Source: Mesorhizobium sp. dw_380
GTDB lineage: Bacteria > Pseudomonadota > Alphaproteobacteria > Rhizobiales > Rhizobiaceae
NCBI RefSeq assembly: GCF_018588885.1
Contig: NZ_JAFFIW010000010.1
Span: 62,001-126,000, forward strand
Length of the DNA stretch: 64,000 bases
Direction: 5' to 3'
Part shown: piece after piece, positions 1 through 7,766 of the stretch
Layout of the letters: the number at the start of each line of letters is the position of its first letter
Numbering within the stretch: position 1 is the first letter of the stretch
Notes under the pieces: generated by a model
Told to the model about the DNA's origin: nothing
What the model saw: the letters and a program-made list of their open reading frames with translations, nothing else
Databases searched by the model: none
Program-made: the position numbers and the translations under genes

Positions 1-524
1 CCTTTCGGCGCGCACAAGGGTGCGGACGCGGGCTGTCGGCCTCGCGAACACGCGGTGGACAAAGGCGGGACGTAAATTCCATGGAACCAGCCGGTGGAGA
101 CCCCGGAACCATGAAACGCCGTCTCGCGGCGATGGACCTTGGCCTTGCCCGGCTTCGGTCCGCTTTGTCTGCCTTGGCTTGGATCGGGAGAACCCCGTTC
201 CGCACTGCCGGCAATGAAGGTGTGCCTCTTCAGTAACCCCGGTCTTTGGACAACCGGCAGAGAACCAGAAAGGCCCGCACCGTCGTTGCTTCAAGGTGTC
301 CTCGGTCTGGCGGTTGGCCGCTAAACCGACTGGAGGGGTTAGCTCCAGTTACCTTACCGATTTCCCTCACCATTCGAGGATCGGCGGACACCCACAGGCA
401 CGTGCGACTTTGGGCAAGCGCGATATAAGAGGGAAGGATTTCACAATCAATAAAAATCGTATCCAAGGTTGTAAAATTTCTGGCATCGAACAATGTTGAT
501 GCAACCGTATCCGGATATCGAACG
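1..524. other. Region without a recognisable gene
   Basis: No reading frame here resembles a known protein, and I recognise no RNA family on either strand. One 40-codon frame at 112..235 has no convincing ribosome-binding site. A short inverted repeat (CTGGAG, 7-nt loop, CTCCAG) lies near 330-350. The last 100 bases (about 420-500) are clearly AT-richer than their surroundings and probably hold the promoter of the amidase that starts at 525. Confidence 0.4.
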
Positions 525-1721
525 ATGCCAGGCACGCACGGCCCTTTCAACGCCTTTCTCGATCTTCGCCAGATGCCGGTGGCCCATGCCGAACTCGGCC
601 CGCTCGCCGGCCTGCGGCTGGCCGTCAAGGATATCTATGACGTCGCCGGCTACCGCACCGGCTGCGGCAATTTGCAGAAATTCGCCGGCAGCAATGCCGC
701 CTCGCGTACGGCGCCCGCCGTGCAGATGATCCTCGATGCCGGCGCGCGCTTCGCCGGCAAGACCCAGACCGACGAACTGGCCTTCGCGCTGTTCGGTCAG
801 AACGCGCATTTTCCGTTTCCGGTGAACCCTGCGGCCCCCGACCGCGTCACCGGCGGCTCCTCGTCGGGGTCGGCATCGGCGGTGGCGGGCAGGCTGGCCG
901 ACATCGCGACCGGCTCCGATACCGGCGGCTCGATCCGCGCGCCGGCGAGTTTTTGCGGCCTGATCGGCTTACGCACCACACATGGCCGCATTTCGCTCGA
1001 CGGCACCATGAAGCTGGCGCCGAGCTTCGACACGTTCGGCTGGTTCGCCGACGATATCGAGACCTACGAAACCGTCGGCAAGCTGCTGCTGGGGCGCGAT
1101 CCGCACCAGCACACGCTGGACCGCCCGTTGTCGCTCGACTGGCTGGACGAGATGGTCGCCCGCCCCGCGCTCGCCGAATATGCCGGGATGAAGGCATTGG
1201 CTGCCAAGGTTTTCGGCGCGCCGGCGACGCCGGCGATGCACTTCAGTTCGTCTCCGGATGAACTCTATTGGTGCTTTCGCCGGCTCCAGGCCAGGGAGGC
1301 CTGGGGCGAGCATGGCGACTGGATCACCAGCGGCGAGCGCGGCCTTGGACCCGGCGTCGAGGAGCGTTTCGGCTTTGGCCGCGCCGTCGACGACCGGACG
1401 GCGCAGGCCGAGAAAGTGCGCCGGCTGACCTTTCGCGGCGAACTGAGCGCCCTGCTCGGCAGGGACGGCTTCCTTGTCATGCCGACGGTGCCGGGCCCGG
1501 CACCCTATGTCGACAGCACGCCGGAGCAGTTCCAGGCCTATCGCGAGCGGGCGCTGCATCTCCTGTGCCTGGCCGGCCTGTCGGGCTTCCCGCAAATCAC
1601 CTTGCCCATCGGTTCGGTCGCCGGCGCTCCGTTCGGCCTGTCGCTGCTAGGCCCTTCCGGCAGCGACATTGCCCTGATACGGCTCGGCCGAAAACTTCTC
1701 GACGCAGCACAGAAGGCCTGA
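525..1721 (+). CDS. Amidase signature family hydrolase, short AMI1-like form
   Basis: Predicted cytoplasmic serine amidase of the amidase signature family (398 aa). The catalytic triad can be read directly: Lys35 in AVKD, the cis-Ser at about 112 in GGSSSGSA, and the nucleophile Ser136 in DTGGSIR. At 398 aa it is shorter than GatA (about 480 aa). Sequence around the triad, including the GQNAH and SFDT.GWFA segments, recalls plant AMI1-type indole-3-acetamide hydrolases; that is a resemblance from memory, not a demonstrated substrate. The ATG at 525 is the first plausible start. The LysR gene begins 3 nt after the stop, so the two are probably cotranscribed. Family membership is secure; the substrate is unknown. 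Confidence 0.9.
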   Translation: MPGTHGPFNAFLDLRQMPVAHAELGPLAGLRLAVKDIYDVAGYRTGCGNLQKFAGSNAASRTAPAVQMILDAGARFAGKTQTDELAFALFGQNAHFPFPVNPAAPDRVTGGSSSGSASAVAGRLADIATGSDTGGSIRAPASFCGLIGLRTTHGRISLDGTMKLAPSFDTFGWFADDIETYETVGKLLLGRDPHQHTLDRPLSLDWLDEMVARPALAEYAGMKALAAKVFGAPATPAMHFSSSPDELYWCFRRLQAREAWGEHGDWITSGERGLGPGVEERFGFGRAVDDRTAQAEKVRRLTFRGELSALLGRDGFLVMPTVPGPAPYVDSTPEQFQAYRERALHLLCLAGLSGFPQITLPIGSVAGAPFGLSLLGPSGSDIALIRLGRKLLDAAQKA

Positions 1722-1724
1722 ACC

Positions 1725-2624
1725 ATGGACACACTGACCCGCATGCGCGCCTTTATCGACGTCGTCGAGGCCGAGGGCTTTTCGGCGGCGGCGCGCAAGA
1801 TCGGCCGTTCCAAGGCGCTGCTGTCGAAATATGTGCGCGAGCTGGAGGACGAGCTCGGCGCGCTGCTCCTCAACCGCACCACGCGCCAGTTCTCGATGAC
1901 CGAGGCCGGCCACACCTACTATCGGCGCGCCTCCGAGATCGTGCGCGAGGTCGACAGCCTGGCCGACGCCGTGCGCGAATCCTCCGGCGACGTGCGCGGC
2001 AGGATCAAACTGTCGGCGCCGCGCACCTTCGCCGACGCGCCGATCGGCCAATCGCTGATCGATTTCGCCAAGCAGCACCCCGACATCGTGCTCGACATCC
2101 AGCTCGACGATCGCTTCGTCGATCTGGTGGAGGAAGGCTTCGATCTCGCGGTGCGCATCTCCCGCCTGGAGAATTCGTCGCTGATCGCCAGACGGCTGGC
2201 GCCGTTCTCGGTCAAGCTCTGCGCCTCGCCCGAACTGATCGCCAGGCATGGCATGCCGACGCGGCCGCAGGACCTCGGTCACATGCCCTGCATCGTCGAC
2301 ACCAATGGCCGCGGTCTGAACAACTGGCCGTTCAAGGGCGACAACAACGATCAGCTGAGCGTCGCGGTGTCGGGCCCGATCGAGGTCAACAGCCCGATGG
2401 CGGCGCGCGCCGCCGCTATATCGGGCCTCGGATTTTGCATCCTGCCGGATTTCATCGCCGCGCCCGACCTCAAGAGCGGTCAGTTGGTGACAGCGCTCGA
2501 CGACCGCATCCTCTCTGGCGGCGGCATCTTCGCCGTCTACCCGCACCGCCGCTATCTGCCGGCCAAAGTACGCGTTTTCGTCGACTTTCTGGTGCAGTGG
2601 TTCAGGACGCGCGAGATCGCATAG
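1725..2624 (+). CDS. LysR family transcriptional regulator
   Basis: DNA-binding regulator of 299 aa, the standard LysR length. The N-terminal winged helix-turn-helix covers about residues 5-65, with the recognition segment around GFSAAARKIGRSKALLSKYV, followed by LLNRTTR and TEAG. A periplasmic-binding-protein-like effector domain runs from about 90 to 295. The start lies 3 nt after the amidase stop, so expression is probably coupled. LysR proteins normally bind a small ligand and often autoregulate; here the amidase is the obvious candidate target, but that is inferred only from position. It belongs to the CrgA/YafC-like group in overall look. Confidence 0.93.
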   Translation: MDTLTRMRAFIDVVEAEGFSAAARKIGRSKALLSKYVRELEDELGALLLNRTTRQFSMTEAGHTYYRRASEIVREVDSLADAVRESSGDVRGRIKLSAPRTFADAPIGQSLIDFAKQHPDIVLDIQLDDRFVDLVEEGFDLAVRISRLENSSLIARRLAPFSVKLCASPELIARHGMPTRPQDLGHMPCIVDTNGRGLNNWPFKGDNNDQLSVAVSGPIEVNSPMAARAAAISGLGFCILPDFIAAPDLKSGQLVTALDDRILSGGGIFAVYPHRRYLPAKVRVFVDFLVQWFRTREIA

Positions 2625-2711
2625 CAGGTTTAACCGTCTCACGGTCCCAATTCTGCCCCCTTTCTGGTAACTCTCGACATCTCTCCGAAGCCAAGGGAAT
2701 CGCGACCGGTA

Positions 2712-3380
2712 ATGCACCTGAAACGGCACGCAATCATGCTGGCTTCGGCCTTGGCGGCGACCTTTGCCGCGACGGGACCGGCTTATGTGCACCCGCATGT
2801 TTTCGCCGAGGCACGCCTCGACGTGATCCTCGGCCCGGATCACCAAACCGTGAAAGCGCTGCGTCATCTCTGGCGCTTCGACGACCTGTTTTCGAGTACG
2901 GTGATGATGGAGTTCGACAAGAACTCCGACCTGAAGCTTGACGACAAGGAGCTGAAGGAGGTTGCCGACACCGTTCACGCCTCGCTGGCCGAGTTCAACT
3001 ATTTCCAGCTCGTCACGCAAAACGGCAAGGACGTGCCGATGACGCCGCCGCCGCATCTGATGGCCAATTTCGAAAACGACCAGCTGATCATCCTGTTCGA
3101 ATCCGAACCGAAGACGCCGATCAAGCTGACCGGCAAGATCGACATCGGTGTCTACGACCCGACGTTCTACACGGCGATCGACTTCACCGAGGATTCCAAC
3201 ATCACCGTTGAAGGCCTGCCGTCGAACTGCACCAGCAAGGTGGTTCGTCCGGACCCGGACGAAGCGATCAAGGAAAACCAGAAGACCCTGACGGATGCCT
3301 TCTTCAACGATCCGACAGGCACCGACATGAGCAAGATCTTTGCCACCAAGCTCGAACTGACCTGTCAGCCAGAAGGATGA
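2712..3380 (+). CDS. DUF1007 family periplasmic protein
   Basis: Secreted protein of 222 aa from the DUF1007 family, which is regularly found beside NicO-type nickel/cobalt permeases. An N-terminal signal peptide (about residues 1-26, MLASALAATFAATGPAYVHP) is followed by the family hallmark HPHVFAEA near residues 27-34 and the conserved LRHLWRFDD segment. The stop overlaps the start of the downstream permease gene (ATGA at 3377-3380), so the two are translationally coupled. The probable role is a periplasmic partner in divalent metal movement; the family's biochemistry is not established. The start is the ATG at 2712, preceded by an AAGGGA segment. Confidence 0.85.
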   Translation: MHLKRHAIMLASALAATFAATGPAYVHPHVFAEARLDVILGPDHQTVKALRHLWRFDDLFSSTVMMEFDKNSDLKLDDKELKEVADTVHASLAEFNYFQLVTQNGKDVPMTPPPHLMANFENDQLIILFESEPKTPIKLTGKIDIGVYDPTFYTAIDFTEDSNITVEGLPSNCTSKVVRPDPDEAIKENQKTLTDAFFNDPTGTDMSKIFATKLELTCQPEG

Positions 3381-4594
3381 AGCCGGTGACGAAACCATCC
3401 CCGCGTTTGGCATTCGGCCTGTTGGCCCTCACCTTTGCCGCGATGCATTTCGCCAACGCCGCGCACGCCCAGAGTTCGCTCGGCATTGGCGTCAATGACG
3501 GCATGGCTCCGACCACCGGTCCGTTCGCCCACATCTTGATGTGGATCAATCTCAGGCAGCAGGAATTCTACCGCGCGCTGGCGACAGCCATGAAGGCGAT
3601 GCGCCAGGACAACAGCAAGCTCTGGGTGCTCATCGGCCTGTCCTTCGCCTACGGCATTTTCCACGCCGCCGGCCCCGGCCACGGCAAGGCGGTGATCTCG
3701 TCCTACATGGTGGCCAATGAAGTGGCGCTGCGGCGCGGCATCCTGTTGTCCTTCGTCTCTGCCCTGCTGCAGGGCCTGACCGCGGTCGCGGTGATGGCGG
3801 TCGCCTATTTCGTGCTGCGCGGCACAGCCGTCTCGATGACCGACGCGGCCTGGTTCATGGAGATCATGAGCTTTGTCTTCGTCACTCTCTTCGGCGCCTG
3901 GCTGCTATGGCGCAAGGTCGGCCCTTCCGTCCTGCGCCTGTTCGGCAAAGGCCCCGCCTACAGCCTGTCGGCGGCCCACGCCGGGTATTCGCGTGGTGGT
4001 CATGCGGGTCATTCGCACGCCGGCCATTCGCATGCCGCGCACAGCCATTCGGCGCATGCCCATTCGCACGCGCTGCAGGTGCATGACGACCACGACCACG
4101 TGCATGACCATTCGCACGACCACCACCACGACCACGGCGCACGTGACCATGACCATCATCATGACCATGGCGCACACAGTCATGCGCATCACGACCATGC
4201 GGCGGGCGAGGTCTGCGAAACCTGCGGCCACTCGCATGCGCCCGATCCGGCACTGCTGTCGGGCGACCGCTTCGACTGGCGCACCGCGTGGACGGCGGTG
4301 GCGGCGGTCGGCATCCGCCCCTGCTCCGGCGCGCTGATCGTGCTCAGCTTCGCGCTTCTCAACGGGCTCTGGCTCGGCGGCCTGCTGTCGGTGCTGGCAA
4401 TGTCGATTGGAACCGCGATCACAGTCTCGGCGCTGGCGACGCTTGCCGTAACCGCCAAGAACTGGGCGGTGTACTTCGCCGGTGACGGCCGCATGGGCAA
4501 CCGTATCCACTCGATCGTCGAGATCGGCGGCGCCGCCTTCGTGTTCCTGTTCGGACTTTTGCTGCTGTCGGCGAGCCTGACGGGCAGCGTTTAG
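3377..4594 (+). CDS. NicO/RcnA-type nickel-cobalt permease with histidine-rich loop
   Basis: Inner-membrane metal permease of 405 aa in the NicO (RcnA/HoxN-like) family. About six membrane segments flank a large hydrophilic loop (about residues 205-295) built from dozens of His and Asp residues. The family motifs GPGHGK (near residue 98) and GIRPCSGAL (near residue 312) are both present. A CxxC pair (CETCGH) sits at the end of the loop. His-rich loops in RcnA-like proteins bind Ni/Co. The gene overlaps DUF1007 by 4 nt, as is common for this pair. No RcnR-like repressor is visible nearby. Direction of transport (efflux or uptake) cannot be read from sequence; efflux is more likely. Confidence 0.87.
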   Translation: MKPVTKPSPRLAFGLLALTFAAMHFANAAHAQSSLGIGVNDGMAPTTGPFAHILMWINLRQQEFYRALATAMKAMRQDNSKLWVLIGLSFAYGIFHAAGPGHGKAVISSYMVANEVALRRGILLSFVSALLQGLTAVAVMAVAYFVLRGTAVSMTDAAWFMEIMSFVFVTLFGAWLLWRKVGPSVLRLFGKGPAYSLSAAHAGYSRGGHAGHSHAGHSHAAHSHSAHAHSHALQVHDDHDHVHDHSHDHHHDHGARDHDHHHDHGAHSHAHHDHAAGEVCETCGHSHAPDPALLSGDRFDWRTAWTAVAAVGIRPCSGALIVLSFALLNGLWLGGLLSVLAMSIGTAITVSALATLAVTAKNWAVYFAGDGRMGNRIHSIVEIGGAAFVFLFGLLLLSASLTGSV

Positions 4595-4608
4595 ATCGCG
4601 GCAAACTC

Positions 4609-5586
4609 CTAATCGGGAATCTTGCCGCCGAGTTCATCCTCGATATGGGCGCGGATGATCTCATCAAAACTCTTCTCGGCGCTGAAGCCGAGCTCCCGTG
4701 ACCGCTTCGCCTCGAACCGGGTCGGCCAGCCCTTGACGATCGCCCAGATCGTCTCGTCCGGCTCCTCGCGGATCAGGCTCACCGCCTTGGCCCCGGCAAT
4801 GCGCTCCAGCGCCTCGATCTGCTCGCCGACGGTGACGGCGACGCCGGGCATCGTCAGGTTGCGGCGCGGCCCGACGGCGGCGCCGTCGATCCCGGCCGCA
4901 TGGATCAGGAAATTGACGGCCGAGCGCGGGCTGGCATGGGTGTGCACGACGGAGCGCGGCACCGGCAAGATCGCCTCATGGCCGCTCAGCGGCTCGCGGA
5001 TGATGCCCGAGAAGAAGCCGGAGGCCGCCTTGTTCGGCTTGCCGGGCCGCACGCAGATGGTCGGCAGCCGGATGCCGATGCCGTCGAAGAAACCGCGCCT
5101 CGTGTAGTCGGCCAGCAGCGCCTCGCTCATCTGCTTCTGCGTGCCGTAGGAGGTCAGCGGCGTCGGATGGAAGTCGTCGGGAATGACATCCGGGAACGGC
5201 GCGCCGAACACCGCGATCGACGAGGTGAAGACCAGGCGCGGCGCAAAGCTCGCCAGCCGGATGGCATCGAACAGCGCGCGTGTTCCGTCGAGATTGACCC
5301 TGTAGCCAAGATCGAAATTCGCTTCCGCCTCGCCCGACACGATGCCGGCGAGATGGAAGACGACATCGGGGCGCGACGCGACCAGGCTCTCAGTGGCGCC
5401 GGCCTCGGCGAGGTCCCCCGTGTGCAGCGCGACGCTGACGCCATCCATCGCCGGCGCCTGTGGCGGCACGATGTCGTGCAAATCGAGCGCGGTGATTTTT
5501 TTGCCGCGCAGTGTGCCGTCCTTGGCCAGCCGGGCGATAAGCTTGCGGCCGACCATGCCTGCGGCGCCGGTGATCAGAATGCGCAT
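4609..5586 (-). CDS. denD: DenD-like D-erythronate dehydrogenase (NAD-dependent epimerase/dehydratase family)
   Basis: Extended short-chain dehydrogenase of 325 aa. The NAD-binding GAAGMVG lies at residues 7-13, the active-site Ser at 122-123 (FTSS), and Tyr147 and Lys151 in SYGTQK. The overall sequence matches the DenD group, which oxidises C2 of D-erythronate in tetronate breakdown. No tetronate kinase or isomerase gene lies nearby, so the physiological substrate is inferred. The start at 5586 has an upstream AAGGGA. A small membrane-protein gene lies 12 nt upstream and is probably cotranscribed. The gene converges with the NicO permease gene, 14 nt from its stop. Confidence 0.78.
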   Translation of the reverse strand: MRILITGAAGMVGRKLIARLAKDGTLRGKKITALDLHDIVPPQAPAMDGVSVALHTGDLAEAGATESLVASRPDVVFHLAGIVSGEAEANFDLGYRVNLDGTRALFDAIRLASFAPRLVFTSSIAVFGAPFPDVIPDDFHPTPLTSYGTQKQMSEALLADYTRRGFFDGIGIRLPTICVRPGKPNKAASGFFSGIIREPLSGHEAILPVPRSVVHTHASPRSAVNFLIHAAGIDGAAVGPRRNLTMPGVAVTVGEQIEALERIAGAKAVSLIREEPDETIWAIVKGWPTRFEAKRSRELGFSAEKSFDEIIRAHIEDELGGKIPD

Positions 5587-5598
5587 GTCGAAATTCCC

Positions 5599-5808
5599 TT
5601 ACTTGCCCTGATTTTTACGCTGGCTGCGCGCCCGCAGCCAGAACACCAAGAAGAACGCCAGCACGAACATGGTGCCGAAGATACCGGCGAGCACCGTCGA
5701 AAGACTGCCGAGTGCCAGCATCACGGTCGGCAGGTAGAAGGCGGCAATGCCGAACAGAAGCATGATCGACAGCGCCGCAATAGCCGCATTCCTGGTGTCA
5801 CGGTCCAT
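5599..5808 (-). CDS. Small two-segment membrane protein, unknown function
   Basis: A 69-residue protein with two predicted membrane segments (about residues 8-28 and 33-56) and a basic C-terminus (RARSQRKNQGK), which suggests the tail faces the cytoplasm. I do not recognise the family. The ATG at 5808 is chosen because the protein then starts MDRDTRN just before the first hydrophobic segment; a start 9 codons upstream (5835) is possible. It ends 12 nt before the DenD-like gene on the same strand, so they probably share a transcript. It lies 85 nt from the CDF exporter gene stop. Confidence 0.6.
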   Translation of the reverse strand: MDRDTRNAAIAALSIMLLFGIAAFYLPTVMLALGSLSTVLAGIFGTMFVLAFFLVFWLRARSQRKNQGK

Positions 5809-5893
5809 CACGCCGCACCAGGGCAGCGGGCACATGTAAAGCTGGCTTTCAAGGCAGCGGAACTCCTGAGGCTGGGCCGGTCATCGACCCGGC

Positions 5894-6910
5894 CTAGTGA
5901 TGGTGGCCGTGATGCAGAGCCGCATCGTGTTCATGCCTATGCTCGTGCTCATGATCGTGCTCGCGATCGTGGTTGTCATCGGCGCATTGGCCGAATTCCG
6001 GTTCCACGGTGGCATGGCTGATGCCGTGCTCGCTGGCAAGCCGCTTCTTGATCGTGCTGACCGCCTGATAGGCATCGACACCCTCGTCGAGGCAGGCATG
6101 CAGCGTCGCCATGCTGCTTGCCCCGTCGATCGACCAGATATGCATATGGTGCACCTCGCGCACGCCCTTGACTGCACTCTGGATGTCGCGCGCGATCAGG
6201 TCGCGGTCGAGGCTCGGCGGCACGCCTTCGAGCAGCACGTGGGCCGCGGCGCGCATCAGCGACCAGGCCGTGGACAGGATCAGCAGCGAAACCAGGACCG
6301 ACAGGATCGGATCGATCGGCGTCCAGCCGGTCGCCAGGATCACCAATGCGGCAACGATCGCGGCGGCCGAACCGAGCAGGTCGCCAAGCACATGCAGGAT
6401 GGCGCCGCGCATATTGAGGCTCTCGCGGTCGCCGCCATGCAGCGCCAGGAAGGAGCCGATATTGACCAGCAGGCCGAGGATCGCCACGACCAGCATCGGG
6501 CCGCCGAGCACCGGCGCCGGCCTCTGCAGCCGCTCCCATGCTTCATAGACGATCCACAGCGCGATGACGAAGATGGCGATGCCATTGGTGTAGGCCACCA
6601 ATGTCTTGACCCGGCCGAAGCCATAGGTGAGACGGACGGTCGCCGGCCGGTCGGCAAGGTGGAAGGCATACCAGGCAAGACCGAGCGCGATGGCGTCGGC
6701 CAGCATGTGGCCGGCATCGGCCAGCAGTGCCAGCGAGCCGGTGAAGAGACCGCCAAGCGTTTCCGCCACCATGAAACCCGCAGTCAGGCAGGCCGCGATC
6801 AGCACGCGCTTCTTGTCGGTCGAGCCATGCACATGGCCGGCCCCATGATCGTGTCCAGGGTGATCGTGTCCGCTGTGATCGTGTCCGCTGTGATCGTGGA
6901 TATGCGCCAA
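5894..6910 (-). CDS. Cation diffusion facilitator zinc exporter, histidine-rich at both ends
   Basis: CDF family metal/proton antiporter of about 338 aa. Six membrane segments are present. Both metal-site motifs are of the Zn/Cd type HxxxD: HMLAD in segment 2 and HVLGD in segment 5. The N-terminus (repeated HDHSGHDH units) and C-terminus (HDHEHEHRHEHD and HHGHHH) are His-rich, and the cytoplasmic ferredoxin-like domain precedes the C-terminal His tail. I prefer the TTG at 6910 as start. It gives MAHIHDHSG, typical of homologues, and has AAGGGAG seven bases upstream. An ATG at 6928 lies inside a palindromic repeat and lacks a ribosome-binding site. Zinc is the likeliest substrate. Confidence 0.88.
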   Translation of the reverse strand: MAHIHDHSGHDHSGHDHPGHDHGAGHVHGSTDKKRVLIAACLTAGFMVAETLGGLFTGSLALLADAGHMLADAIALGLAWYAFHLADRPATVRLTYGFGRVKTLVAYTNGIAIFVIALWIVYEAWERLQRPAPVLGGPMLVVAILGLLVNIGSFLALHGGDRESLNMRGAILHVLGDLLGSAAAIVAALVILATGWTPIDPILSVLVSLLILSTAWSLMRAAAHVLLEGVPPSLDRDLIARDIQSAVKGVREVHHMHIWSIDGASSMATLHACLDEGVDAYQAVSTIKKRLASEHGISHATVEPEFGQCADDNHDREHDHEHEHRHEHDAALHHGHHH

Positions 6911-6924
6911 TGGTGAACTCCCTT

Positions 6925-6967
6925 GCATGTCGCCCAAAAGTGGCCCGGTTTTGGGATGACGACATGC
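6925..6967. repeat. Palindromic intergenic repeat upstream of the CDF gene
   Basis: A near-perfect 43-bp palindrome: outer arms GCATGTCG and CGACATGC, inner arms CCCAAAA and TTTTGGG around a short centre. It has the same plan as the element at 30551-30596 (outer arms containing CATG, inner AAAAGTGG...CCGGTTTT). Such short palindromes are common between genes of Mesorhizobium and relatives. It lies between the CDF start and the end of the acetyltransferase gene, and one arm contains an in-frame ATG for the CDF gene. Confidence 0.8.
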
Positions 6968-6996
6968 AACCAAAAAGGCTTGAAGCGCGACGCGCT

Positions 6997-7683
6997 TCAG
7001 GCGCCGAATTCCGCGCGACAATCCTCGAGCCGTCGCTTCTGTTGGCCGTCGCCGTCGAAATTGGCCGGATCGAGCCAGGCTTCATAAGCCTTGCGCAACG
7101 CTGGCCATTCCTTGTCGATGACCGAATACCACGCGGTGTCGCGGTTTTCACCCTTGACGATGAGATGCTGGCGGAAAATGCCCTCGAATTTGAAACCGAA
7201 CCGCTCCGCCGCCCGCTTCGACGGCTCGTTGCGGTTGTTGCACTTCCATTCGTAGCGGCGATAGCCGAGTTCGTCGAAGATGTATTTCATGAACAGGAAC
7301 TGCGCTTCGGTCGCCGCCGGCTTGCGCGCGATGAGCGGCCCCCAATAGATGTTGCCGATCTCGATGACGCCGTAAGCCGGATCGATGCGCATCAGCGTCT
7401 GGCGCCCGGCGACCTTGCCGCTGGCCTTGTCGATGACGGCAAAGAACAGCGGATCCTCGCTCGCCTCGACCTTGTCCAACCAGGGCTGGAAGGCGGCGCG
7501 GCTTTCTGGCGGATAGTCAGGCAGCCAGGCGAAGCGGCCGTCGACGTCGGACACGGAAGACGCTTCGTACAGGCCATCACCGTGCTTTGCGGCGCTCAGC
7601 GGTTCAAGCCGGACATAGCGGCCGTCGATCGCCTTGCGTTCGGGTCGCGGACGCGGCTGCCAATCCCTGAGATTTTCCGACAC
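6997..7683 (-). CDS. GNAT acetyltransferase, RimJ/RimL-like
   Basis: Acetyl-CoA-dependent N-acetyltransferase of 228 aa, larger than a minimal GNAT fold. The central region holds the GNAT core with the RimJ/RimL-type segments IGNIYWGPLIARKPAATEA and RYEWKCNNRNEPSKRAAERFG. The start is set at GTG 7683 because GGAG lies 6 nt upstream; the open frame continues further but lacks support and would run into the divergent aminotransferase promoter. The acceptor substrate (protein N-terminus, small molecule or antibiotic) cannot be read from sequence. The gene is divergent from the aminotransferase, with 83 nt between the start codons. Confidence 0.85.
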   Translation of the reverse strand: MSENLRDWQPRPRPERKAIDGRYVRLEPLSAAKHGDGLYEASSVSDVDGRFAWLPDYPPESRAAFQPWLDKVEASEDPLFFAVIDKASGKVAGRQTLMRIDPAYGVIEIGNIYWGPLIARKPAATEAQFLFMKYIFDELGYRRYEWKCNNRNEPSKRAAERFGFKFEGIFRQHLIVKGENRDTAWYSVIDKEWPALRKAYEAWLDPANFDGDGQQKRRLEDCRAEFGA

Positions 7684-7766
7684 CAAAGACTCCAATCCGT
7701 TTGACTTTTGCGGGCCAAGGCTCACAAAAACGCGACCCCACAGTAAGAACCACACGGACGGGAAAA

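Noticed and set aside
112..235. 40-codon frame in the first intergenic region
   Set aside because: Ribosome-binding site too distant, composition biased and no recognisable features.
1268..2941. 557-codon plus-strand frame overlapping amidase, lysR and DUF1007
   Set aside because: Arg-rich frame-shifted shadow; three real genes explain the region.
1647..3413. 588-codon minus-strand frame across the lysR and DUF1007 genes
   Set aside because: It spans two well-supported plus-strand genes and has no recognisable domain.
4000..4240. Histidine-coding repeats in the NicO gene as a possible tandem DNA repeat
   Set aside because: The repetition comes from a His/Asp-rich protein loop; units vary in length and sequence and no regular DNA period is seen.
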